From: Rhizobiales bacterium CCH3-A5
GTDB lineage: Bacteria; Pseudomonadota; Alphaproteobacteria; Rhizobiales; Beijerinckiaceae
NCBI GenBank assembly: GCA_001556025.1
Contig: LSIB01000136.1
Span: 270,867-334,866, forward strand
Reading direction: 5' to 3'
DNA length: 64,000 nt
Below, one piece after another: positions 52,490 to 62,187 of this stretch (its first letter is position 1; every line of letters starts with the position of its first letter). The position numbers and the translations under genes are program-made. The notes below the pieces were generated by a model that saw nothing but the letters and a program-made list of their open reading frames with translations, was not told where the DNA came from and ran no database searches.

Positions 52490-53467
52490 TCATTCGGTGG
52501 AGCGCAGCCCCAGCCGCGCGATGACCGCGTTCCAGCGGGCCGCCTCGCTGTCCTGCAGCGCCTGGAGTTCGTCGGGGTCGGTGCCCAGCACCTCGCTGCC
52601 GACGCGATCGAGCCCGCCACGCGCGGCCGGGTCCGCCGCGAACGCCGTGCGAACGACCGCGGCGATCCGTCTTGCTGCCGAGCCGGGGAACCCGGCCGGC
52701 GCGATCAGGCCAGACCAGCCGAAGAACGGGGCCGTCGGCGCCTTCAGTTCGCTCAGGGTCGGGACATCGGGCAGCGTGCTCATGCGGGCCGCCCCCGTCT
52801 GCGCCACGCCGATCAGACGGCCGGCCGCCATGTGTTCGGCGGCGGCCGTCGCGACATTGAACATGAGCTGGCAGCGCCCGGCGGCGAGATCGAGGCTCGC
52901 CTGCGGAAAGCCGCGATAGGGAACGTGGACGATGTCGAGGCCGAGCGCGGCCTTCAGCTCTTCCATCGCGAGATGCGTCACCGTTCCCGGCCCGATCGAG
53001 GCGTATGACAGCCTGCCGGGATGCGCGCGGGCGTAGTCGATGATGTCGGCGAAGCGCGCGCCGGGGAAGCTCGCCGGATGAACCGTCAGCACGAAGGACG
53101 AACGGACGAGAAGGCTGATCGGCTGGAAGGCGGTCCGGGGATCATAGGAGAGGTTGGGGTTCATCGCTCTGGCGGTGGTCGTCGGTCCCCCGAGCACAAG
53201 CCCGAGCGTGTGCCCATCGCTCGCCCGCGCAACAGCGGCGGCGGCGGCGGTTCCTCCCGCTCCCGGCATGTTCTCGATCACGAAGGGCTGGCCGAAGGCG
53301 GCGGCGAGGTGCGGGGCGAGACCGCGCGCCATCGGGTCCGACGCCGAGCCGGCCGGCTGACCCAGCAGTATGCGCACAGTCTGGTTTGGCCAGTGGCCCT
53401 GCGCGAGCGAGACGCTACCCAGGGCCGGCATCGCGCAAAGCGACGCGAGCACACGGCGACGCGACAT
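52490..53467 (-). CDS. TTT-family (Bug) periplasmic solute receptor (5)
   Basis: 325 aa. Twin-arginine-like start SRRRVLASLCAMPALGSVSLAQ, then VRILLGQPAGSASDPMAR, VIENMPGAGGTAAAAAVA, LSYASIGPGTVTHLAME and HVPYRGFPQASLDL. ATG 53467 is preferred over 53521 since it begins at the signal. No transporter subunit adjoins it on the same strand. It diverges from the large regulator at 53617. Confidence 0.92.
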   Translation of the reverse strand: MSRRRVLASLCAMPALGSVSLAQGHWPNQTVRILLGQPAGSASDPMARGLAPHLAAAFGQPFVIENMPGAGGTAAAAAVARASDGHTLGLVLGGPTTTARAMNPNLSYDPRTAFQPISLLVRSSFVLTVHPASFPGARFADIIDYARAHPGRLSYASIGPGTVTHLAMEELKAALGLDIVHVPYRGFPQASLDLAAGRCQLMFNVATAAAEHMAAGRLIGVAQTGAARMSTLPDVPTLSELKAPTAPFFGWSGLIAPAGFPGSAARRIAAVVRTAFAADPAARGGLDRVGSEVLGTDPDELQALQDSEAARWNAVIARLGLRSTE

Positions 53468-53616
53468 CAGAGCGACAGGCGGGCGGCGGCAGGATGCGGC
53501 TCCGGCGGAGATAGGGATCATGGCGCTCGTCCTCGTCGGGTTGCGATGCGGTCATCCTGTCACCGGCGCGATGCCGGCGTCCTGACAGGCTGCTGAAGCT
53601 GTGCTGAAATCGCGGC

Positions 53617-55209
53617 ATGCCAGAGGCTCGGCCAGATCCAGTCGATGATGCGCTCGCCATGCCGCGCGCGATCGGCTTCGAGGGCTTCGTGCTTGAGCCG
53701 GGGCGCGGCCGGCTTCTCGGCCGCGATGGAGGCGAGGTCGCCCTCCGGCCCAAGGCTTTCGCGCTTCTGGTGGCGCTGGCCACGGCCCGGGGCCAGCCGC
53801 TGTCCAAGGCCGCATTGCTCGACCGGGTCTGGGGCAAAGTCAACGTCACGGAGGACAGTCTGTTCCAGGCCGTCAGGGATACGCGGCGCGCGCTGGATGA
53901 CGGCGAAGGCCGCCTGCTCAGGCACATCCCGCAGCGCGGTTATATTCTCGATTGTGAGGTCGGCCTCGACAATGGCGATGGGGCCGCGCCGCACAATGAC
54001 ATGGCGCAGCCAGGCAGCCGCCCTTCTCTCGCCGTACTGCCGTTCCGCGTGCTGGGGGATACCGAGCGGCGCTATCTCGCAACGGGTCTCGTCGAGGAAA
54101 TCTCGATTGCGCTATCGCGCTTCCGCTGGTTGACCGTCGTCGCCAGCGGCGCCCCCGACCATCGCTCGCGCCAGGACGCCGAGGACGTCGTCGCCATGGG
54201 ACGCCTTCTCGGCGTCCGCTATCTCGTCTGCGGCTCCTTTGCCGATGAAGGCAATCGGCTGATCATCCGCTGCAGCCTGGTCGACGCGCGATCAGGGCGT
54301 CAGGTCTGGCAGGAGCGCTTTGGCGGCGAAGAAGCGGGTCTCGTCGATCTCTACGAGACGATGACGGCGGCCATTGCGGCTGCCATTGAGCCGCGCCTGC
54401 TGCGAGCCGAGATCGAGCGCGTGCTCCGAAAAGGCACCGGCAACCTCGATGCGTTCGATTGCTACTTGCGGGCGCTGCCGGGCTACTACTCCCGGACGCC
54501 GCACGGCACCAGCGAGGCGATCGGGTTTCTCGAAACCGCATTGCAGCGCGACCCTCACTTTGTTCTGGCGCGCGCTTTGCTGGCGCGTTGCATCGCCACC
54601 ACCCTATGGCTCGGGGTCGAGCCCGATCATCGGGCCGCGAAGGCGCGGTCTCTCGCTCTCGCGCGCGAGGCGCTTGCGGGCGACCGGTCGGACCCGCAGG
54701 TTCTGGCCCTGTGCGGCCACCTGCTCGCGATCATCGGCGGCGAACACGACGAGGGCGGCGCGTTGCTGGATCTGTCGCTGCGCCTCAACCCCAACGGCGC
54801 CGAAGCCTGGCGGCTGGGTGCCTGGGTGTCGGTCTGGGGTGGCGACATCGCCGTGTCGTTGAGCCGCGTCGAACAGGCGGAGCGGCTCGATCCGCTCTCG
54901 CCGCTGCAAGCCGATCTCCTCGCGGTCCGGGCGGCGGCGCTGTTTTACGCCGGCCGCCAAGACGAGGCGATCGTGGTGGCGCGCCGCTCTCTCGCGAGCG
55001 TTCCGGAGGCGACGACGCCGCGCCGCTATCTCACCGCCGCGCTCGCGGACATTGGCGACATCGAGGGCGCCCGGCGCGAACTCGCCGAACTCCTGCGCCT
55101 GCAGCCCAACAGTTCGATCCGCCGGACGACCGCCGGACACCCATTGCGCGATCGGACCATGCTGCGCCGCTACCTCGACGCGTTGCGGCGGGCCGGCATG
55201 CCGGAATAA
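53617..55209 (+). CDS. Winged-helix regulator with TolB-like and TPR segments
   Basis: 530 aa. N-terminal Trans_reg_C winged helix (about 18-110: LRPKAFALLVALATARGQPLSKAALLDRVWG, LRHIPQRGYIL) as in OmpR/CadC; no receiver and no membrane helix. Then about 130-260 resembles the cyclase-associated or TolB-like domain (SLAVLPFRVLGDTERRYLATGLVEEI), followed by TPR-like helical repeats to about 515. Such proteins are adaptor-style activators with unknown input. Divergent from a TTT receptor with 149 bp between starts, it may control that gene; the next downstream operon is another candidate target. Confidence 0.85.
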   Translation: MPEARPDPVDDALAMPRAIGFEGFVLEPGRGRLLGRDGGEVALRPKAFALLVALATARGQPLSKAALLDRVWGKVNVTEDSLFQAVRDTRRALDDGEGRLLRHIPQRGYILDCEVGLDNGDGAAPHNDMAQPGSRPSLAVLPFRVLGDTERRYLATGLVEEISIALSRFRWLTVVASGAPDHRSRQDAEDVVAMGRLLGVRYLVCGSFADEGNRLIIRCSLVDARSGRQVWQERFGGEEAGLVDLYETMTAAIAAAIEPRLLRAEIERVLRKGTGNLDAFDCYLRALPGYYSRTPHGTSEAIGFLETALQRDPHFVLARALLARCIATTLWLGVEPDHRAAKARSLALAREALAGDRSDPQVLALCGHLLAIIGGEHDEGGALLDLSLRLNPNGAEAWRLGAWVSVWGGDIAVSLSRVEQAERLDPLSPLQADLLAVRAAALFYAGRQDEAIVVARRSLASVPEATTPRRYLTAALADIGDIEGARRELAELLRLQPNSSIRRTTAGHPLRDRTMLRRYLDALRRAGMPE

Positions 55210-55345
55210 TGCCGGCTTTACCCTTGTCCGGACACCGCCTCCTCGTCCGTCTGTCGGCGGACAGGCATTTCGCGCTTGACCGGAGTGCATGCAGTTTGCC
55301 TAACTAGCGTATACAACGCCCGCATCGCCGCAGAGGGGGTCTCGC

Positions 55346-56914
55346 ATGAACCGGATCGTCACGCTTCTGGCCGCCGTATCGGCGGCCGCGCTCGCCGCCA
55401 CCGCCGGCGAGGCGAAGACGCTGCGCTGGTCGGCCAACACCGACATCGCCACGCTCGACCCCTACGCCCATACAGAGAGCTTCACCACGGCGATGCTGCA
55501 CCACGTCTTTGACCCGCTGGTCAGGCGCGGCCGCACGATGCAGCTCGAGCCCGCGCTGGCGACGGGCTGGAAGGCGATCAAGCCCGATACCTGGCGTTTC
55601 GAGCTGCGCCGGGGCGTCAAGTTCCACAACGGCAACCCCTTCACGGCCGACGACGTGGTCGCCTCCGTGACGAGGCTGATCGACCCCGCGACGCGCGCCA
55701 AGGGCAATCTTTCGGCCGTGATCAAGGCGGAGAAGGTCGACGACTTCACCGTCGATCTCGTCACCAAGGGGCCCTATCCGCTCCTGCTGAACGACCTTGC
55801 CGGCATCTACATCATGGACAAGGAGTGGATGGAGGCCAACGGCGCGCTCAAGGCCGGCAACATCTCGACCGGCGCGACGACCGCCGCCTCGACGAGCGCC
55901 ATCGGCACCGGCCCGTTCAAGCTCGAATCCTACAAGCCCGACGCCGGCACCAACATGGTGGTCAACGCCGACTGGTGGGACAAGCCCGAGCACAATGTCA
56001 CCCGCATCGAGTTCAAACCGATCAAGTCGGACGCCACCCGCGTCGCGGCGCTACTCTCGGGCGAACTGGAGCTGATCGCGCCAGCTCCCTTGCAGGATCT
56101 GGCGCGGATCGGCGCGGCGTCTGGCTTTACGGTGATCGAGGAGCCGGCGCTGCGCCTGATCTTCCTCGGCCTCAACCACCGCCCCGAACTGCTGGCGATG
56201 CCGGGCCAGAAGAATCCGATGCTTGATCTCAAGGTGCGCCAGGCGCTCTGGCACGCAATCGATCTCGACGCCATCCAGAAGCGGGTGATGCGGGCCAAGT
56301 CGCGCAACACCGGCACGCTGGTCGCCCCGCCGGTTCCGGGGTATGCGCAGACCAATGACGCGCTTCTCGGCTACGACCCGGAGAAGGCGAAGAAGCTGCT
56401 GGCCGAAGCCGGCTTCCCCAATGGCTTCAAGACCGGGCTCGCCTGCCCAAACGACCGCTACATCAACGACGAGCAGACCTGCGTCGCGATCGCCGCGATG
56501 TGGACGCGCATCGGCGTGCAAACCGAGCTCAAGACCGAGTCGCGTGCGACCTATTTCCCCCGGATCGACAAGGGCGAGGTCGACGCCTTCATGCTGGGCT
56601 GGGCCACTTTGCCGCCGATGGACGGGTTCAGCGTGCTTTCGGCGCTGCTGACCGAGCCGAAGGAGGCCTATGGCGGCTCCAACCGCATGGGTTACGTCAA
56701 CGCCCGCATCGAGGAGCTGACGCGGCTCGCGGCTGTCGAACTCGACGAGGCCAAGCGCCGCGCCATGCTGGTCGAGGCGCTGAAGATCGCCAGGGACACG
56801 GTCGCCTATATCCCGCTGCATCAGCAGCCCGTAGCCTGGGCCGCCAGGAGCGGCGTCGAGGTCCCGCAATTTCCCGACGAATATGTGCGGCTCTGGTTCG
56901 CGCAGGTGAAGTGA
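55346..56914 (+). CDS. ABC transporter substrate-binding protein, peptide/nickel family
   Basis: 522 aa. Signal peptide (LLAAVSAAALAATAGEA), then the SBP_bac_5 plan: IATLDPYAHTESFTTAMLHHVFDPLV, RRGVKFHNGNPFTADDVVASVTRL and ALWHAIDLDAIQKRVMRAKS. It binds a peptide or a larger organic solute in the periplasm. Followed by two permeases and a fused ATPase, a complete importer. The gap from the regulator stop to this ATG (136 bp) can hold a promoter. Confidence 0.94.
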   Translation: MNRIVTLLAAVSAAALAATAGEAKTLRWSANTDIATLDPYAHTESFTTAMLHHVFDPLVRRGRTMQLEPALATGWKAIKPDTWRFELRRGVKFHNGNPFTADDVVASVTRLIDPATRAKGNLSAVIKAEKVDDFTVDLVTKGPYPLLLNDLAGIYIMDKEWMEANGALKAGNISTGATTAASTSAIGTGPFKLESYKPDAGTNMVVNADWWDKPEHNVTRIEFKPIKSDATRVAALLSGELELIAPAPLQDLARIGAASGFTVIEEPALRLIFLGLNHRPELLAMPGQKNPMLDLKVRQALWHAIDLDAIQKRVMRAKSRNTGTLVAPPVPGYAQTNDALLGYDPEKAKKLLAEAGFPNGFKTGLACPNDRYINDEQTCVAIAAMWTRIGVQTELKTESRATYFPRIDKGEVDAFMLGWATLPPMDGFSVLSALLTEPKEAYGGSNRMGYVNARIEELTRLAAVELDEAKRRAMLVEALKIARDTVAYIPLHQQPVAWAARSGVEVPQFPDEYVRLWFAQVK

Positions 56915-56939
56915 GCGCGCCCGCGCGCAGGACGCGCCG

Positions 56940-57911
56940 ATGCTGAGGTTTCTCCTCGCCCGGCTCGGCCAGGCGGCGCCGGTGATGCTCGCCGTCGCGG
57001 CAGTCTCGTTCCTGATGTTCCGCTTCGTCGGCGACCCCGTCGCCGGCATGGTGCGCGAGGACGCGAGCGTCCAGGAGAAGGCGGAGCTCAGGCAGGCGCT
57101 CGGTCTCGACCAGCCGGTCGTCGTCCAGTTCGGCCGGTTTCTCGGGCGAACCATCAGGGGCGATTTCGGCGTCAGCTACCGCAACCAGCGCCCGGTCGCG
57201 GCGCTGATCGCCGAACGCCTGCCGGCGACGCTGGAACTCGTGCTGATGGCGACGCTGCTCTCGCTGGCGCTCGGAATCCCGCTCGGCGTGCTGTGCGCGC
57301 TGAAGCCCGACGGCATCGCCGCGCGGCTCGTCCAGGCGGTGTCGCTGATCGGCATCTCGACGCCGACCTTCGTCACCGGCATCGTCCTGATCCTCATCTT
57401 CGCGGTGACGCTCGGGCTGCTGCCCTCCTTCGGACGCGGGCAGACCGTGCAGCTTGGCCCGTGGTCGACCGGGTTCCTGACCTTGAGCGGGCTGAAGGCG
57501 CTGGTCCTGCCCTCGATCACGCTGGCGCTCTACCAGCTCACTTTGATCATGCGGCTGGTCCGCTCGGAACTCATCGACGTGCTCTCCAGCGACTATATCC
57601 GCTTCGCGAGGGCGCGCGGGCTGTCGCTGCGCCGCATCCATTTCACGCTGGCGCTGCGCAATGCCCTGATGCCGGTCATCACCGTCACGGGGCTGCAGAT
57701 CGGCTCGCTGATCGCCTTCGCCATCGTCACCGAGACGGTGTTCCAGTGGCCCGGCATGGGGCTGCTCTTCATTCAGGCGGTCAGCTTCTCCGACGTGCCG
57801 GTGATGGCGGCCTACCTCCTCTTCGTCGGTTTGCTCTTCGTGCTGATCAATACGGTGGTCGATCTGCTCTATGCGGTGGTCGATCCGCGCCTGCGCGTGA
57901 AGGCGAGCTGA
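56940..57911 (+). CDS. ABC transporter permease (DppB type)
   Basis: 323 aa, six helices. The start of the family is LRFLLARLGQAAPVMLAVAAVSFLMFRF, the EAA loop region is around DYIRFARARGLSLRRIHFTLALRNALMPVI, and the C-terminal VTETVFQWPGMG is typical. It forms the translocation path with the next permease. Its stop overlaps the dppC start by one base (TGATG). Confidence 0.95.
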   Translation: MLRFLLARLGQAAPVMLAVAAVSFLMFRFVGDPVAGMVREDASVQEKAELRQALGLDQPVVVQFGRFLGRTIRGDFGVSYRNQRPVAALIAERLPATLELVLMATLLSLALGIPLGVLCALKPDGIAARLVQAVSLIGISTPTFVTGIVLILIFAVTLGLLPSFGRGQTVQLGPWSTGFLTLSGLKALVLPSITLALYQLTLIMRLVRSELIDVLSSDYIRFARARGLSLRRIHFTLALRNALMPVITVTGLQIGSLIAFAIVTETVFQWPGMGLLFIQAVSFSDVPVMAAYLLFVGLLFVLINTVVDLLYAVVDPRLRVKAS

Positions 57912-58810
57912 TGGCGTCGCTTTCCCGCAGCTTGCGTCGCGTGCCGCTCTCGGTCTGGCTCGCCGGGCTGCTGGCGCTCGCCATCATCGCGGCCGCCGCG
58001 CTCGCACCGCTGATCGCGCCCTTCAACCCGACCGATTTGACCAGCTTCAACCTGATCGACGCAGAACTGCCGCCGCGGTTCTCGGCCGAGGGCGATCCGC
58101 GCTTCCTGCTCGGCACCGACAATCAGGGCCGCGATCTGCTCTCTGCCATGCTCTACGGCGCGCGCGTCTCGATCCTGATCGGCGGCGGCGCGGTCGCCGT
58201 CGCGGCCGTGGTGGGCGTGACCCTGGGCCTCCTCGCCGGCTATCTCGGCGGCTGGGTCGACGCCGTCATCATGCGCATCGGCGACATTATCCTGAGCTTC
58301 CCGACGATCCTGCTGGCGCTCCTCGTCGCGGGCGTCGCGCGCATGCTGTTCCCGGCCGCGAGTTCGGCGGAATGGGCGCCGGTCATCCTCGTCGGCGCGA
58401 TCGCGATCCACGAATGGGTGCAATATGCCCGCACGGTCAGGGCCGCGACCATGGTCGAGAGCGCGCGCGACTATGTGCGCGCGGTCAAGGTCATCGGCCT
58501 GCCCTCGCGCCAGATCATGCTGCGCCACATCCTGCCCAACGTGATGGGGCCGGTGCTGGTGATCGCGACGATCAACCTCGCAGCCGCCGTGCTGACCGAG
58601 GCGACGCTCTCCTTCCTCGGCGTCGGCATGCCGCCGACCTACCCGTCGCTGGGCACGCTGATCCGCATCGGCAACGAATTCGTCTTCTCCGGCGTCTGGT
58701 GGATCGCTCTGTTCCCGGCGCTGCTGCTGGTGCTGCTCGTGCTCGGCGTCAACATCGTCGGCGACTGGCTGCGCGACCTGTTCAATCCGAAGCTGAGGGG
58801 GCGCGGATGA
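57911..58810 (+). CDS. ABC transporter permease (DppC type)
   Basis: 299 aa with a long N-terminal helix and a periplasmic loop typical of DppC/OppC, FLLGTDNQGRDLLSAMLYGARVS, then the EAA loop ESARDYVRAVKVIGLPSRQIMLRHILPNVMGPVLV. The start is the ATG in TGATG at the end of the DppB-type gene. Its stop overlaps the ATPase start by 4 bp. Confidence 0.95.
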   Translation: MASLSRSLRRVPLSVWLAGLLALAIIAAAALAPLIAPFNPTDLTSFNLIDAELPPRFSAEGDPRFLLGTDNQGRDLLSAMLYGARVSILIGGGAVAVAAVVGVTLGLLAGYLGGWVDAVIMRIGDIILSFPTILLALLVAGVARMLFPAASSAEWAPVILVGAIAIHEWVQYARTVRAATMVESARDYVRAVKVIGLPSRQIMLRHILPNVMGPVLVIATINLAAAVLTEATLSFLGVGMPPTYPSLGTLIRIGNEFVFSGVWWIALFPALLLVLLVLGVNIVGDWLRDLFNPKLRGRG

Positions 58811-60543
58811 GCGGCGCGGCCCCCATTCTCGCGATCGACAAACTGCGCATCGAATATCCACTGGCGGATGGCGGCACGCTCGTCGCGGTCGAGGGCGCGA
58901 CGCTGACGATCGCGCCCGGCGAAATCCATGCGCTGGTCGGCGAATCCGGCGCTGGCAAGACCACGATCGGAAATGCCGTGCTCGGACTTCTGGAAAGGCC
59001 GGGCCGCATCGCATCGGGCGCGATCGCGCTCGACGGAAAACCCTTCGATCCGACAAAGCCCGGAGACATCCGTCTCGGGCGCGATATCGGCGCGGTCTTC
59101 CAGGACCCGATGACGAGCCTGAATCCTCTCTTCACCATCGAGAGCCAGATAGTCGAGACCCTGCGCGCCCATCTGCCGCTCGATCGCAGGGCGGCGCGCG
59201 CCCGGGCGCTCGACCTGCTCAACGCCGTCGGCATTCCGGACGCGGAGCGCAGGCTCACGGCCTATCCGCACCAGCTTTCGGGCGGGCAGCGCCAGCGCGT
59301 CGTCATCGCCTGCGCGCTCGCCTGCGAGCCGCGTTTGCTCGTCGCCGACGAGCCGACGACGGCGCTCGACGTCTCGATCCAGGCCCAGATCCTCGACCTG
59401 CTGCGCGGGCTCGCCGATAGTCGCGGCATCGGCATCCTGCTCGTCACCCACAACATGGGCGTCGTCGCGCAGATCGCCGACACGGTCACGATCATGCATC
59501 GCGGCCATGTCGTCGAGAGCGGACCGGTGGCGCAAGTGTTGCGGCAGCCGAAGGCCAACTATGCAAAGGCACTGATCGGCGCGGTGCCGCGCATCGACAT
59601 CAGGCTCGACCGCTTCCCGATGCTCGACGGCGTCAATCAGGGCAATGCCGAGACCGCCCGCGCCGAACTGCGCCGTCGCGCATGGACGCAAGAGATCGCG
59701 GCGCCTGCCGCTGATGCCGTACCGTTGCTTTCGGTAAAAAGCCTCGTCGTCGACTACGGGGCAGGCTTCCTTTCCGGGCGCGGCTCTCGCACCTTTCGCG
59801 CCGTCGACAGCGTCAGCTTCGAGATCCGGCCCGGCGAGGTTTTTGGCCTCGTCGGCGAAAGCGGCTGCGGCAAGACCACGATCGCAAATGTTGTCGCCGG
59901 CCTGCGCAGGCCGACCAGCGGCACCATCCGTTTCGACGGCAAGGTGATCGCCGGTGAGGCCGCCGCGCCACGCCTCGGCAAGGCCCGCCGCGCCATCCAG
60001 ATGATCTTTCAGGATCCGTATTCCTCGCTGAACGCGCGCATGCGGGTCGGGCGCATCCTGGCCGAGCCGATCCTGTTCTACGAGCTGGCGCGCACCCGCG
60101 CCGAGGCAGCGGCCGATGTCGACCTGCTGGTTCAGGCGGTGGGGCTCCCGCCGGAGACCGCGCAGCGCTTCCCGCACGCCTTTTCCGGCGGCCAGCGCCA
60201 GCGGCTCTCGATCGCACGCGCGCTCGGCGCAAGACCGCGCCTGATCGTCTGCGACGAGCCGACCTCCTCGCTCGATGTCTCGGTGCAGGCGCAAATCCTC
60301 AACCTGCTCAAGGATCTGCGCGACGCGACCGGGCTGACGCTCCTGCTGATCAGCCACGATCTCGCGGTGATCCGCCAGATGTGCGACCGCGTCGCGGTGA
60401 TGCGCGCCGGAAAAATCGTCGAGATGGCGGAGTCCGAGGCGCTCTTCGCGGCCCCGAAAGCCGACTACACCCGCCAGCTTCTCTCGCTCGTGCCGACGCT
60501 CGAGCGCATCCGCGGCGAGGCCGCGAGCGAACATGGCGGATGA
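58807..60543 (+). CDS. ABC transporter double ATPase (DppD-DppF fusion)
   Basis: 578 aa carrying two nucleotide-binding domains. First: Walker [10 protein letters not shown] (about 44-52), signature LSGGQRQRV, Walker [13 protein letters not shown]. Second (from about 305): Walker [10 protein letters not shown], signature FSGGQRQRL, Walker [13 protein letters not shown]. Both have intact Walker and signature motifs, so both should hydrolyse ATP. In most peptide systems these are separate genes. ATG 58807 overlaps the permease stop. A 31-bp inverted repeat follows after 7 bp. Confidence 0.95.
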   Translation: MSGAAPILAIDKLRIEYPLADGGTLVAVEGATLTIAPGEIHALVGESGAGKTTIGNAVLGLLERPGRIASGAIALDGKPFDPTKPGDIRLGRDIGAVFQDPMTSLNPLFTIESQIVETLRAHLPLDRRAARARALDLLNAVGIPDAERRLTAYPHQLSGGQRQRVVIACALACEPRLLVADEPTTALDVSIQAQILDLLRGLADSRGIGILLVTHNMGVVAQIADTVTIMHRGHVVESGPVAQVLRQPKANYAKALIGAVPRIDIRLDRFPMLDGVNQGNAETARAELRRRAWTQEIAAPAADAVPLLSVKSLVVDYGAGFLSGRGSRTFRAVDSVSFEIRPGEVFGLVGESGCGKTTIANVVAGLRRPTSGTIRFDGKVIAGEAAAPRLGKARRAIQMIFQDPYSSLNARMRVGRILAEPILFYELARTRAEAAADVDLLVQAVGLPPETAQRFPHAFSGGQRQRLSIARALGARPRLIVCDEPTSSLDVSVQAQILNLLKDLRDATGLTLLLISHDLAVIRQMCDRVAVMRAGKIVEMAESEALFAAPKADYTRQLLSLVPTLERIRGEAASEHGG

Positions 60544-60550
60544 GCCACTC

Positions 60551-60629
60551 CCGTCATTGCGAGCGCAGCGAAGCAATCCAGAGGTCGGCGCGAGACGCCT
60601 GGATTGCTTCGCTGCGCTCGCAATGACGG
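60551..60629. repeat. Perfect 31-bp inverted repeat (rhizobial palindromic element)
   Basis: Arms 60551-60581 and 60599-60629 are exact reverse complements (31 bp) around 17 bp. Arms begin CCGTCATTGCGAGC and end CAATCCAG. This CATTGCGAGCGCAGCGAAG sequence is a widespread intergenic repeat in Hyphomicrobiales, from memory. It lies directly after the ABC operon and may act as terminator or mRNA stabiliser. No T-run on either strand. Confidence 0.88.
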
Positions 60630-60671
60630 CGATCTCGATCGACGACAAGAAACCGGCCTGAGGAGACCAGC

Positions 60672-62156
60672 ATGACCGACATCCTGATAAAGCACGGCGT
60701 CGTCGTGACGATGGACGAAACCCGCCGCGTGATCGAGGATGGCGCTGTCGCGATCATCGGCGACCGCATCGTCGCCGTCGGCACCACGGCCGAACTCGCG
60801 GCCAGTCATGGCAATGCTGCGACCATCATCGACGCGGCCGGCAAGATCGTGATGCCCGGCCTGATCGACGCTCACACCCATGCTGGCCACGGGCTGATCA
60901 AGACCATGGGCGGCGGCCGCAGCGACGAGTGGTACGAGGTCTGCCACAGGGTCTACACCGTCGCCTCGACGCCGGAATGGTGGCGCGCCGAGGCGCAGCT
61001 CGCGGCGCTGGAGCGGCTGCGCTTCGGCGTCACCACCGCGGTCGCGCTGCTCGGCGGCGGCGACACGATCATGCGCTGCGACGAGCCCATCTATGGCGAG
61101 GCGCACCTCGACGGCGTCGCGGAGGTCGGCACGCGCTCGGTGCTGGCGGTCGGCGCGACGCGCCCGCCCTTCCCGCGCACCTATGCCCGCTTCGAAAACG
61201 GCAAGGCGACCGAGCACGCCACCACTTTCGAGGATATGTTCGAGACCTGCCGCAAGCTGGTCGAAACCCGCCACGGCGCGCTCGGCCAGCGGCTCAACAT
61301 CGCCCTGATCACGCCGACACTGCGGGCCGAGCACGAGGCTTCCCTCAGCGCCCCGGATCTCGCCGACGCCCGCGCGCAGGGCCGCCGCATGTCCGACTTC
61401 GCTAAGGAAGCCGGCCTCGTCTTCACGCAGGACGGGCACACCAGGGGCAGCGTCGGCTATGCCCACGCGCTCGGCGTGCTCGGCCCCCATGCGCTGCTCT
61501 CGCATTCGACCGCGCTGACCGACGAGGAGATCGCCATCGTCGCCGACACGGGCACCAACATCGTCCATAATCCCAGCGCCGTCGCCTCGATCCTGGCGCG
61601 GTGCCCCGTGACGGAGCTGCTGGAGGCCGGCGCCAATGTCTGCCTCGGCTCGGACGCGACCGCGCCGGACCGTTCCGGCGACATGTTCCGCCACATGCAG
61701 CAATGCATGCATTATCACCGCACCTTCCACCACGACCCGAGCTGGCTGCCGCCGGGACGGGTGCTGGAGATGTGTACTGTCGATGCGGCTCGCGCGCTGG
61801 GGATGTCCAAGGAGATCGGCTCGTTGGAAATCGGCAAGAAGGCCGATGTCGTGCTGCTCGACTGGCGCAGGCCGCATCTCTACCCGGCGAACATGCCGCT
61901 GTTCCGGCTGGTCTATTTCGCCAATGGCAACGATGTCGACACCGTCGTCGTCGACGGCCGCATCGCGCTCAACGGCCGCAAGGCGATGTTCGTGAACGAG
62001 GATGCGGTCCTCGACAACGCCCAGGCCCAGACCGAGTGGATGCTCGACTATTGCGGCTACCGGCCTCTGCTGGAGACGCCGGCGAGCTTCTGGGGGCAGG
62101 TCCGCGCCATGGACCAGGTCGAGGCGCGCAGCCTGTCGGGGCTGAAGAAGAACTGA
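60672..62156 (+). CDS. Amidohydrolase (SsnA/AtzB/TrzN-like)
   Basis: 494 aa. Metal-dependent amidohydrolase fold: VMPGLIDAHTHAGHGL (HxH, about 67-70), LLSHSTALTDEEI (later His) and LGSDATAPDRSGD (Asp of the barrel). The segment FTQDGHTRGSVG stands where many relatives have H-x-E-T-x-x-E. Relatives deaminate or dechlorinate guanine, triazine or similar ring compounds; the substrate here is unknown. It is on the same strand as, and 128 bp after, the ABC importer genes, so it probably acts on the imported solute. Confidence 0.85.
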   Translation: MTDILIKHGVVVTMDETRRVIEDGAVAIIGDRIVAVGTTAELAASHGNAATIIDAAGKIVMPGLIDAHTHAGHGLIKTMGGGRSDEWYEVCHRVYTVASTPEWWRAEAQLAALERLRFGVTTAVALLGGGDTIMRCDEPIYGEAHLDGVAEVGTRSVLAVGATRPPFPRTYARFENGKATEHATTFEDMFETCRKLVETRHGALGQRLNIALITPTLRAEHEASLSAPDLADARAQGRRMSDFAKEAGLVFTQDGHTRGSVGYAHALGVLGPHALLSHSTALTDEEIAIVADTGTNIVHNPSAVASILARCPVTELLEAGANVCLGSDATAPDRSGDMFRHMQQCMHYHRTFHHDPSWLPPGRVLEMCTVDAARALGMSKEIGSLEIGKKADVVLLDWRRPHLYPANMPLFRLVYFANGNDVDTVVVDGRIALNGRKAMFVNEDAVLDNAQAQTEWMLDYCGYRPLLETPASFWGQVRAMDQVEARSLSGLKKN

Positions 62157-62187
62157 TGGCCCGAAGGTCCGCCCAGCCGCTCCGGCG

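Noticed and set aside
58639..60648. 669-codon minus-strand frame over the ABC ATPase
   Set aside because: Antisense to intact Walker and signature motifs; its start even lies in the inverted repeat.
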